NCBI GenBank assembly: GCA_035758925.1
Contig: DASTVV010000088.1
Span: 1-57,855 of the forward strand
Length of the DNA stretch: 57,855 nucleotides
Source of the DNA: DASPMP01 sp035758925
GTDB taxonomy: Bacteria > Gemmatimonadota > Gemmatimonadetes > Gemmatimonadales > Gemmatimonadaceae
Reading direction: 5' to 3'
A program made the position numbers and the translations under genes. Positions 8,447 to 16,690 of this stretch are shown in pieces; the first letter of the stretch is position 1, and every line of letters begins with the position of its first letter. Under the pieces are notes generated by a model. That model saw only the letters and a list, made by a program, of their open reading frames with translations. It was not told the origin of the DNA and ran no database searches.

Positions 8447-8638
8447 ATGAAGGATTACACGAACTCGATCCCGGCTCAGCGCCCAGACTATGATCGCGAG
8501 CCTCCCCCGAACCGTCCGAAGAATCCGGAAGAGCCGTGGAAGGATCCCAACCGGCCGGGAGAAAAAGTGAACCTGCCGCCGGATCGGCCGGCGCCGGAGC
8601 AGCCGCCGTCCAAGCGCGAGCCGTCGATCATCACCTAA
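8447..8638 (+). CDS. Small proline-rich protein
   Basis: 63 residues from ATG at 8447 (MKDYTNSIPA) to a TAA at 8636. About a quarter of the residues are Pro, with many Arg, Lys, Asp and Glu and almost no hydrophobic residues (PPPNRPKNPEEPWKDPNRP), so it should be intrinsically disordered and cytosolic. The upstream context lacks a good ribosome-binding site. Codon choice fits the coding style of its neighbours, but it could be spurious. An 8-bp tandem repeat begins two bases after the stop. Confidence 0.5.
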   Translation: MKDYTNSIPAQRPDYDREPPPNRPKNPEEPWKDPNRPGEKVNLPPDRPAPEQPPSKREPSIIT

Positions 8639-8640
8639 CT

Positions 8641-8712
8641 ACGGGTTGACGGGTTGACGGGTTGACGGGTTGACGGGTTGACGGGTTGACGGGTTGACGG
8701 GTTGACGGGTTG
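8641..8712. repeat. 8-bp tandem repeat (ACGGGTTG) x9
   Basis: Nine perfect uninterrupted copies of ACGGGTTG. The array begins directly after the stop codon of the proline-rich gene and lies in the convergent gap before the AlkZ-like gene. It is followed by degenerate AACCCG-containing sequence (8718-8750) that could pair with it. The same unit occurs six times at 18473-18520 in reverse orientation. It has no spacers, so it is not CRISPR. Arrays of this kind are prone to slippage and copy-number change. Confidence 0.95.
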
Positions 8713-8766
8713 GCAATGAACCCGACAACCGGAGAACCCGATAAACCCGATGACCTGAAAACCGCT

Positions 8767-9909
8767 CTACGCTTTGCGACGAACGCTCACCGAGCGTTCC
8801 GCGGCCTCGGGCTCGAGGAAGGCGAGCAGCTGCTCGCCTTCGGCCTCGATGGCCGCGGCGGTGGGCTTTGGTGTCGCGCCGAACATCTCGACGTTGAGCG
8901 CCGCCGATTTCTTCTTGCGCTCCACTCGCCATGTGCCGGCGACGAAGCCGTCCACGAGCACCGTGCCGAGCACCTGGAGGTTCTTCAGGAACACGCGCGG
9001 GCGGTGGGCCGTGTCGATGATCCGCGTGCGGTCATCGTGCGCGAGGAGCGCGTTGTCGAACTCGGGCAGGAAGCGCACCGGCGCGGGCTCGTCCTCGTCG
9101 GGACGCGGCGCGTCCGGCAGGTCGAAGAGCTCGCGATTTCGCTCGTCGCGGAACACCGCGAGCTTGGGACGCAGCTTCTCGAACGTGGGACGAAGCCCCT
9201 GGATCGCCGACCAGGTCTGGGCATCCGCGGGCGTCGCGGGCCCGAACGCGGCGAGATAGCGGAGCACCAGCGCCTCGAGCTTTGTCGACATCTCGGGAAT
9301 CGGCTTTCCGAGCCACTTGTCGGCGAGCGTAAAACCGGCGCTGGCCGGGAATCCCCATGTCCCGCCGGAAGGCACCATGACCAGCGGGACGTGCATGCGC
9401 ACGGTGTACGCCATCGCCCGCACGTCCCAGTCGGGATGCGCGGTCTCCAGGTGCTCGCGGAATTCCTCGAACGTCGAGGGCTGCTTCCCGAAGAACGCGC
9501 GGCCGGTCGCACAAATGACCTGGAGGTCGGCGTCCTCCATCCGCTTGCCCAGGATGCCCGCGGCGCCACGCCTGAGCATCTCGGCGAGCACCGGCCGGAA
9601 GGCGATGAAGTCCTTTGTGCTCAGGAGGTGAATGGTCCCGCGCATGGCCGTTGCGCGCACGATTTTCTTGTCGTTCAGCGCCTTGAGCAGCTGGTCAGCC
9701 GTGAAATTCTCGAGTCGCGTCCATAAGCCCATGAATGGCGGCCGCGGGACCTGCGCCTGCATGCCAGCGATGCGTTCGACGGCCGCGACGCTCGACATGC
9801 GCTCGCGCTCGAGCAGCATCTGCCGCGCGAGCAGGGCGCGATTCAGCTGGCGCGTCGTGAGCGTCTCGGACGTCTTTGAGGTCTTGGGGCTTTTGGCTTT
9901 GGGGGTCAC
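8767..9909 (-). CDS. AlkZ-like (HTH_42 family) DNA glycosylase
   Basis: About 380 residues of the winged-helix HTH_42 family, which includes Streptomyces AlkZ and E. coli YcaQ/AlkX, glycosylases that remove bulky alkyl adducts and unhook interstrand crosslinks. The catalytic QxQ motif is present as Gln51-Ala-Gln53 in RIAGMQAQVPRPPFMGLWTR. Other family landmarks: RATAMRGTIHLLS, FVAGTWRVERKKKSA. The start is a GTG overlapping the TGA of the AlkD-like gene (GTGA); the frame stays open upstream but that part is antisense/shadow. The first 20 residues are Lys/Ser/Thr-rich. Co-translation with AlkD implies joint service in alkylation or crosslink repair. Confidence 0.8.
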   Translation of the reverse strand: MTPKAKSPKTSKTSETLTTRQLNRALLARQMLLERERMSSVAAVERIAGMQAQVPRPPFMGLWTRLENFTADQLLKALNDKKIVRATAMRGTIHLLSTKDFIAFRPVLAEMLRRGAAGILGKRMEDADLQVICATGRAFFGKQPSTFEEFREHLETAHPDWDVRAMAYTVRMHVPLVMVPSGGTWGFPASAGFTLADKWLGKPIPEMSTKLEALVLRYLAAFGPATPADAQTWSAIQGLRPTFEKLRPKLAVFRDERNRELFDLPDAPRPDEDEPAPVRFLPEFDNALLAHDDRTRIIDTAHRPRVFLKNLQVLGTVLVDGFVAGTWRVERKKKSAALNVEMFGATPKPTAAAIEAEGEQLLAFLEPEAAERSVSVRRKA

Positions 9910-10676
9910 GCGTTGGTCCTCGCGCGACGCGGGACCGCCATATAGTGCTTGCGGAGCGCGGGCGACAAGCGTTCGAGTGAATAGCGCAACATCGTCCTCG
10001 GCATTGCTCCGGCGTGTCGCTCCAGGAAGCCGACCAGGGTGTCCTCGTCGCGCTTGCCAACTTCGCGCAGCATCCAGCCCACGGCTTTGTGGATCAGGTC
10101 TTCCTTGTCGTCGAGCAAGACCTCGGCCATGCGCAGGGTGTCGGCGAAGTGTCCGTGGGCGATGAAGTAGTGCGACGAAACGATCGCGATGCGTCGCTCC
10201 CACAGGCTCTTCGACTTTGCCAGGCGGTGCAGCGGCGCACGCGATCGTTCCATCAGGTGCGCGCCAACAACGGCAGGCGCAGAGACGTCGACCAGGTCCC
10301 AGTTGTTGATGCGGTCGGTGTTCCGGAGATACAGGCGATAGATGGCGTCCCGAGCGCGTTCGTCGGCGCGCGGGTACTGATAGGCCAGAAGGACGAGTGC
10401 CAACAGCCGCACCTCGTGCCAGGGTGACTTGAGCAATGCCTCGATCTGGGCAGTCGGGAGGGTTCGGTAGTCCCTGGTGATCTCGCGAATCTGCGGCAGG
10501 CTGAGGCCGAGAAATCGGTCGCCCTCGCCGTACTCACCAGGTCCGTTCTTGAAGTAGCGCGCGACGAAGGCCGCTCGCGCCGGATTCGCCAGCGCGCGCA
10601 GGCGCCGTTCGACCGCCGTGGCGCTCGGGGCTTTGCCCGGGGTTGGGGATGCTTGAGCGCTTGTGGGGGAAGCCAT
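9906..10676 (-). CDS. AlkD-like DNA alkylation repair glycosylase
   Basis: 256 residues of HEAT-like helical repeats. AlkD removes positively charged N3- and N7-alkylpurines without base flipping. Residues that correspond to the B. cereus AlkD active site are visible: Trp126 and Asp130 in INNWDLVD, and Trp201 in HKAVGWMLREVGKRD. Further signature segments are WHEVRLLALVLLAYQY and LWERRIAIVSSHYFI. The first 20 residues are a Ser/Pro/Ala-rich tail not needed for the fold, so a later start is possible, although no other Met precedes the fold. It is the first gene of a two-gene operon with the AlkZ-like enzyme. Confidence 0.88.
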   Translation of the reverse strand: MASPTSAQASPTPGKAPSATAVERRLRALANPARAAFVARYFKNGPGEYGEGDRFLGLSLPQIREITRDYRTLPTAQIEALLKSPWHEVRLLALVLLAYQYPRADERARDAIYRLYLRNTDRINNWDLVDVSAPAVVGAHLMERSRAPLHRLAKSKSLWERRIAIVSSHYFIAHGHFADTLRMAEVLLDDKEDLIHKAVGWMLREVGKRDEDTLVGFLERHAGAMPRTMLRYSLERLSPALRKHYMAVPRRARTNA

Positions 10677-10873
10677 GTCTAATCACGCAATGAAGCGCCT
10701 CGCCGGCCGAACGCAACGCGGTGTTCGATACCGGGACGGCCTTTCCCAACTTCGAGCAGCATCGCATCCATCGACAAGAGCGAACTGCTTCGTGCCTCGA
10801 CACTTAGCCGCGGCATTCCCGTTGCTTTACCCGGCTCGCCGTCGCTCATCGTCCCGTCACCTCCGGGTGAATC

Positions 10874-13465
10874 ATGTCGATGCTCGCCAAGGAAATCGGT
10901 TTCGCCGCGCGCAGCCTGCGAAAGAACCCCGGCTTTGCGTTCACCGCCATCGTCACCCTCGCGCTGGGCATCGGCGCGAGCACCGCGATCTTCAGCGTCG
11001 TGAACGCGGTGCTGCTGCGTCCACTCCCGTACAAGGACCCCGAGCGGCTGGCGATCGTCTGGGACGACTTGCGCAACCGCAACGTGACCAACTTTCCATT
11101 CTCGGGCGGCGACTTCCGGGATCTGCGCCAGCAAGTCACGCTGTTCCAGGCGTTCGCGGGCGTGGCGACCGGTCGGCAGGCCATCACCGACGAGGCGTCG
11201 AAGCCGGAGATGGTGAAGGTCGCATTCGCGACCACCAACATCTTCTCGGTTCTTGGCGTGAACCCCGCGTTGGGCCGCGGCTTCATCGAGAGCGACGGGG
11301 AACCGCAGCCGGTAGCACAGGCGCAGAGCGCAGCGCAACCGGGCAACGCGCAGGCACCCGCGGGCGGCGGTGCCGGTCAGGGCGGACAGCCGCAAGCTGC
11401 TCCTCCACGCGTGCCGATCATCGTGGTGCTGAGCCACGGATTCTGGCAGCGACGCTATGGGGGTGACAGCACGATCGTCGGCAAGACGATCACCATGGGT
11501 CGGAATGTGGGGCAGATCGTCGGCGTGCTGGAGCCAAACGTCGAGCTGCATTTTCCGCCGAAGGCCAACGTCGAGCGCATGCCCGATGTCTGGAGCGCGA
11601 TGCGCATCAACTTCGACAGCGCCTCGCGCATCGATCACGGCATCCGCGTGATCGGCAGGCTCAAGGACGGCGCGACCTTCGCCGCCGCACAGGCGCAGGT
11701 CGATCGCCTCGCGGCCGACCTGCGCGAGCGGTTCCCGATCAAGAACACCGCTGGGCTCTACATGCGCGTCGAGCCGATGAAGCTCGACGTCGTCCGCACG
11801 GTGCAGCGTCCGCTGACGCTGCTCCTGGGATCGGTGGGGTTCGTGCTCCTCATTGCGTGCGCGAACGTGGCGAACCTGCTGCTGGTGCGCGCGTCCGCGC
11901 GCGAGCGCGAGCTGGCCGTGCGGTCGGCGCTTGGCGGCAGCCGGATGATCCTCGTCCGCCAGATGCTCACCGAGAGCCTGGTCCTCGCGTCCATCAGTAC
12001 TGCCGTGGGATTGATTCTCGCGCAGTTCGGTATCGACCTGCTCGCCGCGGTTGCCCCCGCGACCCTGCCACGGCTCGATGGCGTCAGCCTGGACCCAACG
12101 GTCTTCGCCTTCGCGATCGGCTTGACGTTGCTCTCCATCATCATCTTCGGCCTGGTGCCGGCGCTGCGCGCATCGCGACCAAACGTCGCGGACATCCTGC
12201 GCGGCGGCCGCGCGGCGAGCCAGTTCGGCGGCGCAGCCCTGCGCGCCAGCGTCGTGGTTGCCGAGGTCGCGCTATCGATCGTGCTACTCGTGGGCTCTGG
12301 CCTGATGATGCGAAGCTTCGTCGCGGTCGCTCGTACCGACCCCGGCTTCGACGCCAGGGGCATGCTCTCGTTCACAGTCCAGAACACCCGCATCCGCGGC
12401 GCAGAGGAGCGGGATGCGTTCGTGCGTCAGTTCCGCGAGCGCCTCTCGGCAATTCCAGGCGTCACCGGCGTGACCGCGGCTGGTAATCTTCCGCTCGACG
12501 GCAATGACCCCAACGGCCGCTACGTGCCCGAAGAGCAGGCCGGCGACGAGAAGGCGTTCCGGCAGGCGCAAATCTTCTTCGTGCAACCGGGCTACTTCGA
12601 GGTGATGAAGACGCGCATCGTGGCGGGTCGCGCGCTTCAGGAACAGGACGTTCCGTCGCCGCCGCAACTGCCGCCCAATGCGACGCCGCAGCAGATCCAG
12701 GCTGTGCAAGCGGCGCTACAGCAACTCGTGATACCGGTGGTGGTGGACGAGTTCCTCGTCAGGAAGGTCTACCCCAATGCGCCGGCCGTGGGGAAACGCA
12801 TTCTCGCTCGCCTTGGCGGCACGCAGATGACGCCGTTCGAGATCGTCGGCGTGGCGCGTCACCAGCGCCATACGTCGCTCACGGCGGACGAGCGCGAAGC
12901 CATCTACTTCCCGTCGAGCATCGCGAACGGGAGATGGGCCGTGCGGTCGTCGGATGACAGGTCGGCGACGCTGCTGCCGCAGGTGCGCGCGGCGCTCGCG
13001 AGTGTCGATCCGATGGTGCCGATCGCCGAAGTGACTCCGATCGCGGACTTCGTCGACAAGGCCATCGCGCCGACGCGCTTCGCGCTCATCATGCTCGGCA
13101 TTTTCGCTGTCATTGCCGCGATCCTGGCGTCGGTGGGACTCTACGGCGTACTGGCGAGCGCGGTGCGGCAGCGGACCGCGGAGATCGGCGTGCGCATGGC
13201 GTTCGGCGCGTCGAGTCGCAGCATCCTCGTGCTGGTGGTGGGGCAGGGCATGCGCCTCAGCGCCGCTGGCGTCGTCCTCGGACTCGTCGGAGCCCTCGCG
13301 CTCACCGGAGTGCTGAGGACGATGCTCGTCGGCGTGACCGCGACGGACCCGCTCACCTTCGTGCTGATCGCGATGCTGTTCGCGCTGGTCGCAGTGCTGG
13401 CGTGCTGGGTGCCGGCACGCAGGGCGGCAGGACTGGATCCAAACGTTGCTTTGAGAGACGAGTAG
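10874..13465 (+). CDS. ADOP-family ABC transporter permease (duplicated MacB/FtsX)
   Basis: 863 residues. The opening RSLRKNPGFAFTAIVTLALGIGASTAIFSVVNAVLLRPLPY is the hallmark of acidobacterial duplicated orphan permeases (quoted in parts: RSLRKNPGF, LALGIGASTAIFSVVN). Layout: TM1, MacB periplasmic domain to about residue 300, three-helix FtsX core (about 315-440, with ANVANLLLVRASARERE), a second TM plus MacB periplasmic domain, and a second FtsX core (about 740-860, RTAEIGVRMAFGAS). A Gln/Ala/Gly/Pro-rich insertion lies near residues 145-180. No ATPase gene is adjacent, as usual for this class. Substrate unknown; probably envelope export or lipoprotein-related. Confidence 0.92.
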   Translation: MSMLAKEIGFAARSLRKNPGFAFTAIVTLALGIGASTAIFSVVNAVLLRPLPYKDPERLAIVWDDLRNRNVTNFPFSGGDFRDLRQQVTLFQAFAGVATGRQAITDEASKPEMVKVAFATTNIFSVLGVNPALGRGFIESDGEPQPVAQAQSAAQPGNAQAPAGGGAGQGGQPQAAPPRVPIIVVLSHGFWQRRYGGDSTIVGKTITMGRNVGQIVGVLEPNVELHFPPKANVERMPDVWSAMRINFDSASRIDHGIRVIGRLKDGATFAAAQAQVDRLAADLRERFPIKNTAGLYMRVEPMKLDVVRTVQRPLTLLLGSVGFVLLIACANVANLLLVRASARERELAVRSALGGSRMILVRQMLTESLVLASISTAVGLILAQFGIDLLAAVAPATLPRLDGVSLDPTVFAFAIGLTLLSIIIFGLVPALRASRPNVADILRGGRAASQFGGAALRASVVVAEVALSIVLLVGSGLMMRSFVAVARTDPGFDARGMLSFTVQNTRIRGAEERDAFVRQFRERLSAIPGVTGVTAAGNLPLDGNDPNGRYVPEEQAGDEKAFRQAQIFFVQPGYFEVMKTRIVAGRALQEQDVPSPPQLPPNATPQQIQAVQAALQQLVIPVVVDEFLVRKVYPNAPAVGKRILARLGGTQMTPFEIVGVARHQRHTSLTADEREAIYFPSSIANGRWAVRSSDDRSATLLPQVRAALASVDPMVPIAEVTPIADFVDKAIAPTRFALIMLGIFAVIAAILASVGLYGVLASAVRQRTAEIGVRMAFGASSRSILVLVVGQGMRLSAAGVVLGLVGALALTGVLRTMLVGVTATDPLTFVLIAMLFALVAVLACWVPARRAAGLDPNVALRDE

Positions 13466-13492
13466 AGCTGGCTTGACGGCGGCTTGTGAGGC

Positions 13493-13576
13493 GGCGGTAA
13501 CACCGCCGTTAACTACGTTGTCGCAGCCGTAGTCACAGCCGTAGTTAAAGCCGTGGTTATGACTGCAGTTATGCCG
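13493..13576. repeat. Degenerate ~12-bp tandem repeats with leading hairpin in a convergent gap
   Basis: A perfect stem GGCGGT-AAC-ACCGCC (13493-13507) is followed by imperfect 12-bp units: GCCGTTAACTAC, GCCGTAGTCACA, GCCGTAGTTAAA, GCCGTGGTTATG, ACTGCAGTTATG. The array occupies nearly the whole gap between the ADOP permease stop and the stop of the convergent membrane protein. It may act as a bidirectional terminator; there is no T-tract. Confidence 0.6.
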
Positions 13577-13579
13577 CAG

Positions 13580-14233
13580 CTAGATGTTCAGCGTTCGGTG
13601 CCGGTCTATGTACGCAGCAACGGGAACGAGTAGCCACAGTGCCAAGGCACTCACCGACACGGCGATTGTGGTCGGCGGCGGCGGAATGATGGTGTTCGTC
13701 ACGTACGTCAGCACGAGAAACGCCACCAGGATCCAGAGGCCCAGTCTCCCGATGCGGTCACGGGCCACCGTGATGCGACTGTAGTACCACGCGCCGGCAG
13801 CGAAGAGCAGCGACTCGAGGGCGATGGTGGCTGGAACGTTGTTCCAGAGCCCGAGTCCCACTCGATGGTCATTGTTGGGCAGGATCGGCATGTCGGGACG
13901 ATGCGTGATCCAGTCGAGCACCCAGTGGCTGACCACGAGCAGGCCGATCACGATGGAGCCGCGCTGGTCGCCGCGACGCATGAGGTAGACCAACCCGAGC
14001 ACCACGCCCCAGACGCAGTCCATCAGGAGGCTGTGCGACCACGGGAAATAGTCGAAGGCCAGCGGCGTGAATGCCGTGTCACCCTTCACGATGCGAAAAT
14101 GCTCCATCCCGATGAGCGTCAGGATGGGCCAGAGCAGATCAGGCCACTGCGCCGCGGCGAAAAGCCAGCCGAGGCTGACCTTTGGCGCGACGCGCTTGGA
14201 CGCGAACGCCGCGGCGTAGTGACCGAGCAGCAT
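13580..14233 (-). CDS. Polytopic membrane protein, distantly YdjM-like
   Basis: 217 residues with about six hydrophobic segments, so an inner-membrane protein. Histidine/aspartate motifs recall membrane-bound metal-dependent hydrolases of the YdjM family: MLLGHYAAAF at the start, AAQWPDLLWPI, DYFPWSHSLLMD and VVSHWVLDWITHRPDMP. A conserved set of His and Asp facing one side of the membrane would bind metal. The role is unknown. A clearer YdjM member is encoded at 16691-17575. It is 15 bp downstream of the DinB-like gene on the same strand and may be co-transcribed with it. Confidence 0.7.
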   Translation of the reverse strand: MLLGHYAAAFASKRVAPKVSLGWLFAAAQWPDLLWPILTLIGMEHFRIVKGDTAFTPLAFDYFPWSHSLLMDCVWGVVLGLVYLMRRGDQRGSIVIGLLVVSHWVLDWITHRPDMPILPNNDHRVGLGLWNNVPATIALESLLFAAGAWYYSRITVARDRIGRLGLWILVAFLVLTYVTNTIIPPPPTTIAVSVSALALWLLVPVAAYIDRHRTLNI

Positions 14234-14248
14234 GCAGTGCGGGTGAGG

Positions 14249-14779
14249 CTATGGCGACTGCTGTGACGACGGCGGCACCATCCCCTTGAGCCTGAGGTAC
14301 GTCACCATGTTGCCGTAGTGCTCGTAGTCGTGCGACGCGTTGAGGATCAGCACGCCCAGCTTGGTCATCTTCATGCCGAACAATTCCACCTGCGCGGCCG
14401 ACGTCGCATCGCTCATCGCATACGCGCGCTGGCAGTACGTGCCGGCATCCTTCACCGCCTGCACGAGCGCAGCCTTGGACTTGGTCGACTGCTCATGGTT
14501 GACGGTCATCGGAGACTTCTCGCCGAGTGCGGCAGCGCAAAACGCATACTGCGCGTCGGCAACGTGGCCCACCAGCTGGCCAAACGTGCGGATGTCCTTC
14601 GTCGGCTGGAACGTGTAGAGCGATTCGGGCATCTGCTCCGCGGCGCGCGACGCGAATCCGAGGGCGATCTGCCACACGCCCTTCGCGGCGGTCACGGATG
14701 CATTCGCGGAGGAACTGCCTTGCGGTTGCTGCGCGAGAAGCGGGGCAGCGGCCAACACCATGAGTAATGCGCGACGCAT
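14249..14779 (-). CDS. Secreted DinB-like (YfiT/DinB superfamily) protein
   Basis: 176 residues. A signal peptide (MRRALLMVLAAAPLLA, cleavage after LLAQ) precedes a four-helix-bundle DinB domain. The metal triad characteristic of the superfamily is present: His72 in LVGHVADAQ, and His150 and His154 in NASHDYEHYGNM. Most DinB proteins are cytosolic thiol-dependent transferases; an exported version is common in this kind of genome but has no assigned substrate. The ATG is preceded by AGAGG at a suitable distance. Length is normal (150-180). Confidence 0.85.
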   Translation of the reverse strand: MRRALLMVLAAAPLLAQQPQGSSSANASVTAAKGVWQIALGFASRAAEQMPESLYTFQPTKDIRTFGQLVGHVADAQYAFCAAALGEKSPMTVNHEQSTKSKAALVQAVKDAGTYCQRAYAMSDATSAAQVELFGMKMTKLGVLILNASHDYEHYGNMVTYLRLKGMVPPSSQQSP

Positions 14780-14845
14780 AAGAGCCTCTGAAACGGGGGA
14801 AGTCAGGAATCTATCCCGGAGTCGCGCCGATGCTGTGACGACTGT

Positions 14846-15898
14846 TCAACGTCTCACGGCGGTGGCGTCCAGCAGCTGCGCCCGAACCGCCGCCGCCTTG
14901 CCGGCGCGCTCGAGTGCCGCCCATAGATGCTCGACGGTCTCCGCGTCCACCAAACCCGACGGAGATCCGACCCCGGGTCCGCCAAGTTTCTCCACCATTC
15001 GGAATCCGTCGACGGCCACCATCACGTCCGGTCCGTAGATGTTGGCTCCCGGCGCACGGGGGTCGAGCTTCTCGTCCGGCCGGTAGTGTCCGAGTGCGTT
15101 GAGCATCACTTTCAGCTGATAAACATCGCCGCCGCTGAACTGCTGCAGGGTTCGGTATCCCAGCGTCTGCGAAATGGCGTTGTAGATGCGTCGCATCTCA
15201 GCCACGGGATCGGGATTCTCGCAGACGGAGATGTTGGCGGTCACGCCGTCAGTTCTGCGCGATCTGCCAGGTCGGGGGTCGGCGACGATCACGGCTGCGG
15301 ATTGCCGCAGCCCGTGTCGCTTGTCGCCGCCGAGTGCGTGGCCCGCGGCGATGGCATCGATCAGACGGTCGGCGAGATGGCGCGGCTGTCCCTCGCTCGA
15401 CTCGAACGACTTCGCCACGGCCTCGAGCACCTCGGGACCGACGAGGATGTTGCCCTGCGTCGCGTACGTGGCACCGGCGCGATGCCCGGCCCAGGCCGCG
15501 GCGCCAGTACCGGTGTGCTGCGCGGTGCGTCCCTTGAGGTCGATCACGCCAATCTGTCTACTGGCCGCTCCGCTGTCTGCGGCAAGGAGTCGCTTGAGCG
15601 CAGCGTCCGGCGATTCTCCCTTGGCGAGCGCGTCGAGCAGCTCGCTGCCGTATTCCGTGCGCGTGTTCGATTGCGTGGCCACCGCACCGACGCCGACGCG
15701 GACCCACGGGACACCATTGCCGACGCACGGGACGCGCGTGGTGACGGCGACTCCAACCTCGCCGGTGCGCGGATCTATAGCCGCGATGGAGAACGTGTGA
15801 AAGACAAGCGAGTCGCGCCATTCGGCGGGGATCTGCCCCACCAGTCTGCCGCTGAAGGCGACCATCGCGACCATCGCGATGCGGAGTTGAACGCGCAT
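14846..15898 (-). CDS. Secreted DUF1028 family protein (Ntn-hydrolase-like)
   Basis: About 350 residues from the internal ATG at 15898 (MRVQLRIAMVAMVAFSG), which gives a signal peptide; the frame upstream only reads through the rpsD terminator. The mature protein begins with HTFSIAAIDPRTGEVGVAVTTR, the DUF1028 signature, and continues with GVGAVATQSNT and QIGVIDLKGRTAQHTG. DUF1028 proteins have an Ntn-hydrolase fold and are found alone or fused to peptidoglycan-binding modules; a hydrolase activity is assumed but not shown here. A C-terminal region of about 100 residues (YNAISQTLGYRTLQQFSGGDVYQL is cut short here as YNAISQTLGYRTLQ) corresponds to the extra putative peptidoglycan-binding domain of some members. 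Confidence 0.85.
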   Translation of the reverse strand: MRVQLRIAMVAMVAFSGRLVGQIPAEWRDSLVFHTFSIAAIDPRTGEVGVAVTTRVPCVGNGVPWVRVGVGAVATQSNTRTEYGSELLDALAKGESPDAALKRLLAADSGAASRQIGVIDLKGRTAQHTGTGAAAWAGHRAGATYATQGNILVGPEVLEAVAKSFESSEGQPRHLADRLIDAIAAGHALGGDKRHGLRQSAAVIVADPRPGRSRRTDGVTANISVCENPDPVAEMRRIYNAISQTLGYRTLQQFSGGDVYQLKVMLNALGHYRPDEKLDPRAPGANIYGPDVMVAVDGFRMVEKLGGPGVGSPSGLVDAETVEHLWAALERAGKAAAVRAQLLDATAVRR

Positions 15899-15945
15899 GG
15901 ATATTGGGATGCGAGAATCGACGAAGAGTAGTGCTGTTCGAGAAC

Positions 15946-15978
15946 AAAAAAAGGGTGTGGAGTATTGCTCCACACCCT
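15946..15978 (-). terminator. Intrinsic terminator of rpsD
   Basis: Read on the minus strand: AGGGTGTGGAG, loop CAATA, CTCCACACCCT, then a run of seven T. This is a perfect 11-bp stem with a 5-nt loop and a T-tract, 24 bp after the rpsD stop codon. It is the only textbook rho-independent terminator I see in the window. Confidence 0.93.
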
Positions 15979-16001
15979 CATTCGTGGCACTCTCGGTTCG
16001 A

Positions 16002-16622
16002 CTATCGCGCGTAAAACTCGACGATGCTCTGACCGTTGACGGGGAACGGCGTGTCGTTGCGCATCGGCGTGCCGATCACGCGGCCGGCAAACTTGTCGGA
16101 CGGATCCATCGCGACGTAGGACGGCAGCTTGAGCTGCGGGCCGCGCTCCAATGTCTCGAGGATGGACACGCGCTCGCGCGTCTTGCCCGTGGCCAGCGAG
16201 ATCTCGTCGCCGGATTCCGTGAGGTAGCTGGGACGGTCATTGCGCTTGCCGTTCACGCGGACGTTGCCGTGCGAGACCAGCTGACGGGCCGCGGGGATCG
16301 TCGGCGCGAAGCCCATCCGGAACACGACGTTGTCCAACCGCCGCTCCAGCACCGCGAGCAGGTTGTCGCCCGTCTTGCCCGGCATCTTGCGCGCGATGCC
16401 CATGTACCGCCGCAGCTGTCCTTCGCTGACACCGTAGTTGAAGCGCACCTTCTGCTTCTCCTCGAGCAGCTTGCGGAACTCGCTCGTCTTTCTGCGCTTC
16501 GCCGTCGACTGGCCGTGCTGTCCAGGCGGATAAGGCTTCTTTTCCGCGGACTTGCGGGTCAGGCCGGGAAGCTGAATACCAAAGCGACGAACGATCTTGA
16601 GACGCGGGCGAGTCTTGGGCAT
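16002..16622 (-). CDS. rpsD: 30S ribosomal protein S4
   Basis: 206 residues, normal for S4. The start MPKTRPRLKIVRRFG and the motif LPGLTRKSAEKKPYPPGQHG are the conserved N-terminus; no Cys4 zinc site is present, so this is the C-minus form. The S4 RNA-binding domain reads RRLDNVVFRMGFAPT and ARQLVSHGNVRVNGKRND. S4 nucleates assembly of the 30S body and often represses its own mRNA. Here the gene is alone, outside the usual rpsK-rpsD-rpoA-rplQ cluster, with its own terminator. The frame is open upstream of the ATG but that sequence is not S4. Confidence 0.97.
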   Translation of the reverse strand: MPKTRPRLKIVRRFGIQLPGLTRKSAEKKPYPPGQHGQSTAKRRKTSEFRKLLEEKQKVRFNYGVSEGQLRRYMGIARKMPGKTGDNLLAVLERRLDNVVFRMGFAPTIPAARQLVSHGNVRVNGKRNDRPSYLTESGDEISLATGKTRERVSILETLERGPQLKLPSYVAMDPSDKFAGRVIGTPMRNDTPFPVNGQSIVEFYAR

Positions 16623-16640
16623 GTAACGATAAGTGAGAAA

Positions 16641-16669
16641 ACGATATGGCTGATCCGGTCGAGCTTCAA
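16641..16669 (-). promoter_or_regulatory. Possible sigma70-type promoter of rpsD
   Basis: On the minus strand TTGAAG (-35, 16669-16664) and TATCGT (-10, 16646-16641) are separated by exactly 17 bp, 19 bp before the rpsD ATG. The implied leader is only about 12 nt, with no evident ribosome-binding site, so transcription may be near-leaderless. Weak evidence from sequence match only. Confidence 0.35.
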
Positions 16670-16690
16670 AAGATAGAGGGCAGACGGCTT

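Noticed and set aside
8641..8712. CRISPR-like array
   Set aside because: The 8-bp units are contiguous with no spacers and no cas genes are present.
10677..10873. Small gene between AlkD and the ADOP permease
   Set aside because: Open frames there are Arg/Ser-rich shadows without ribosome-binding site; I see only a promoter region.
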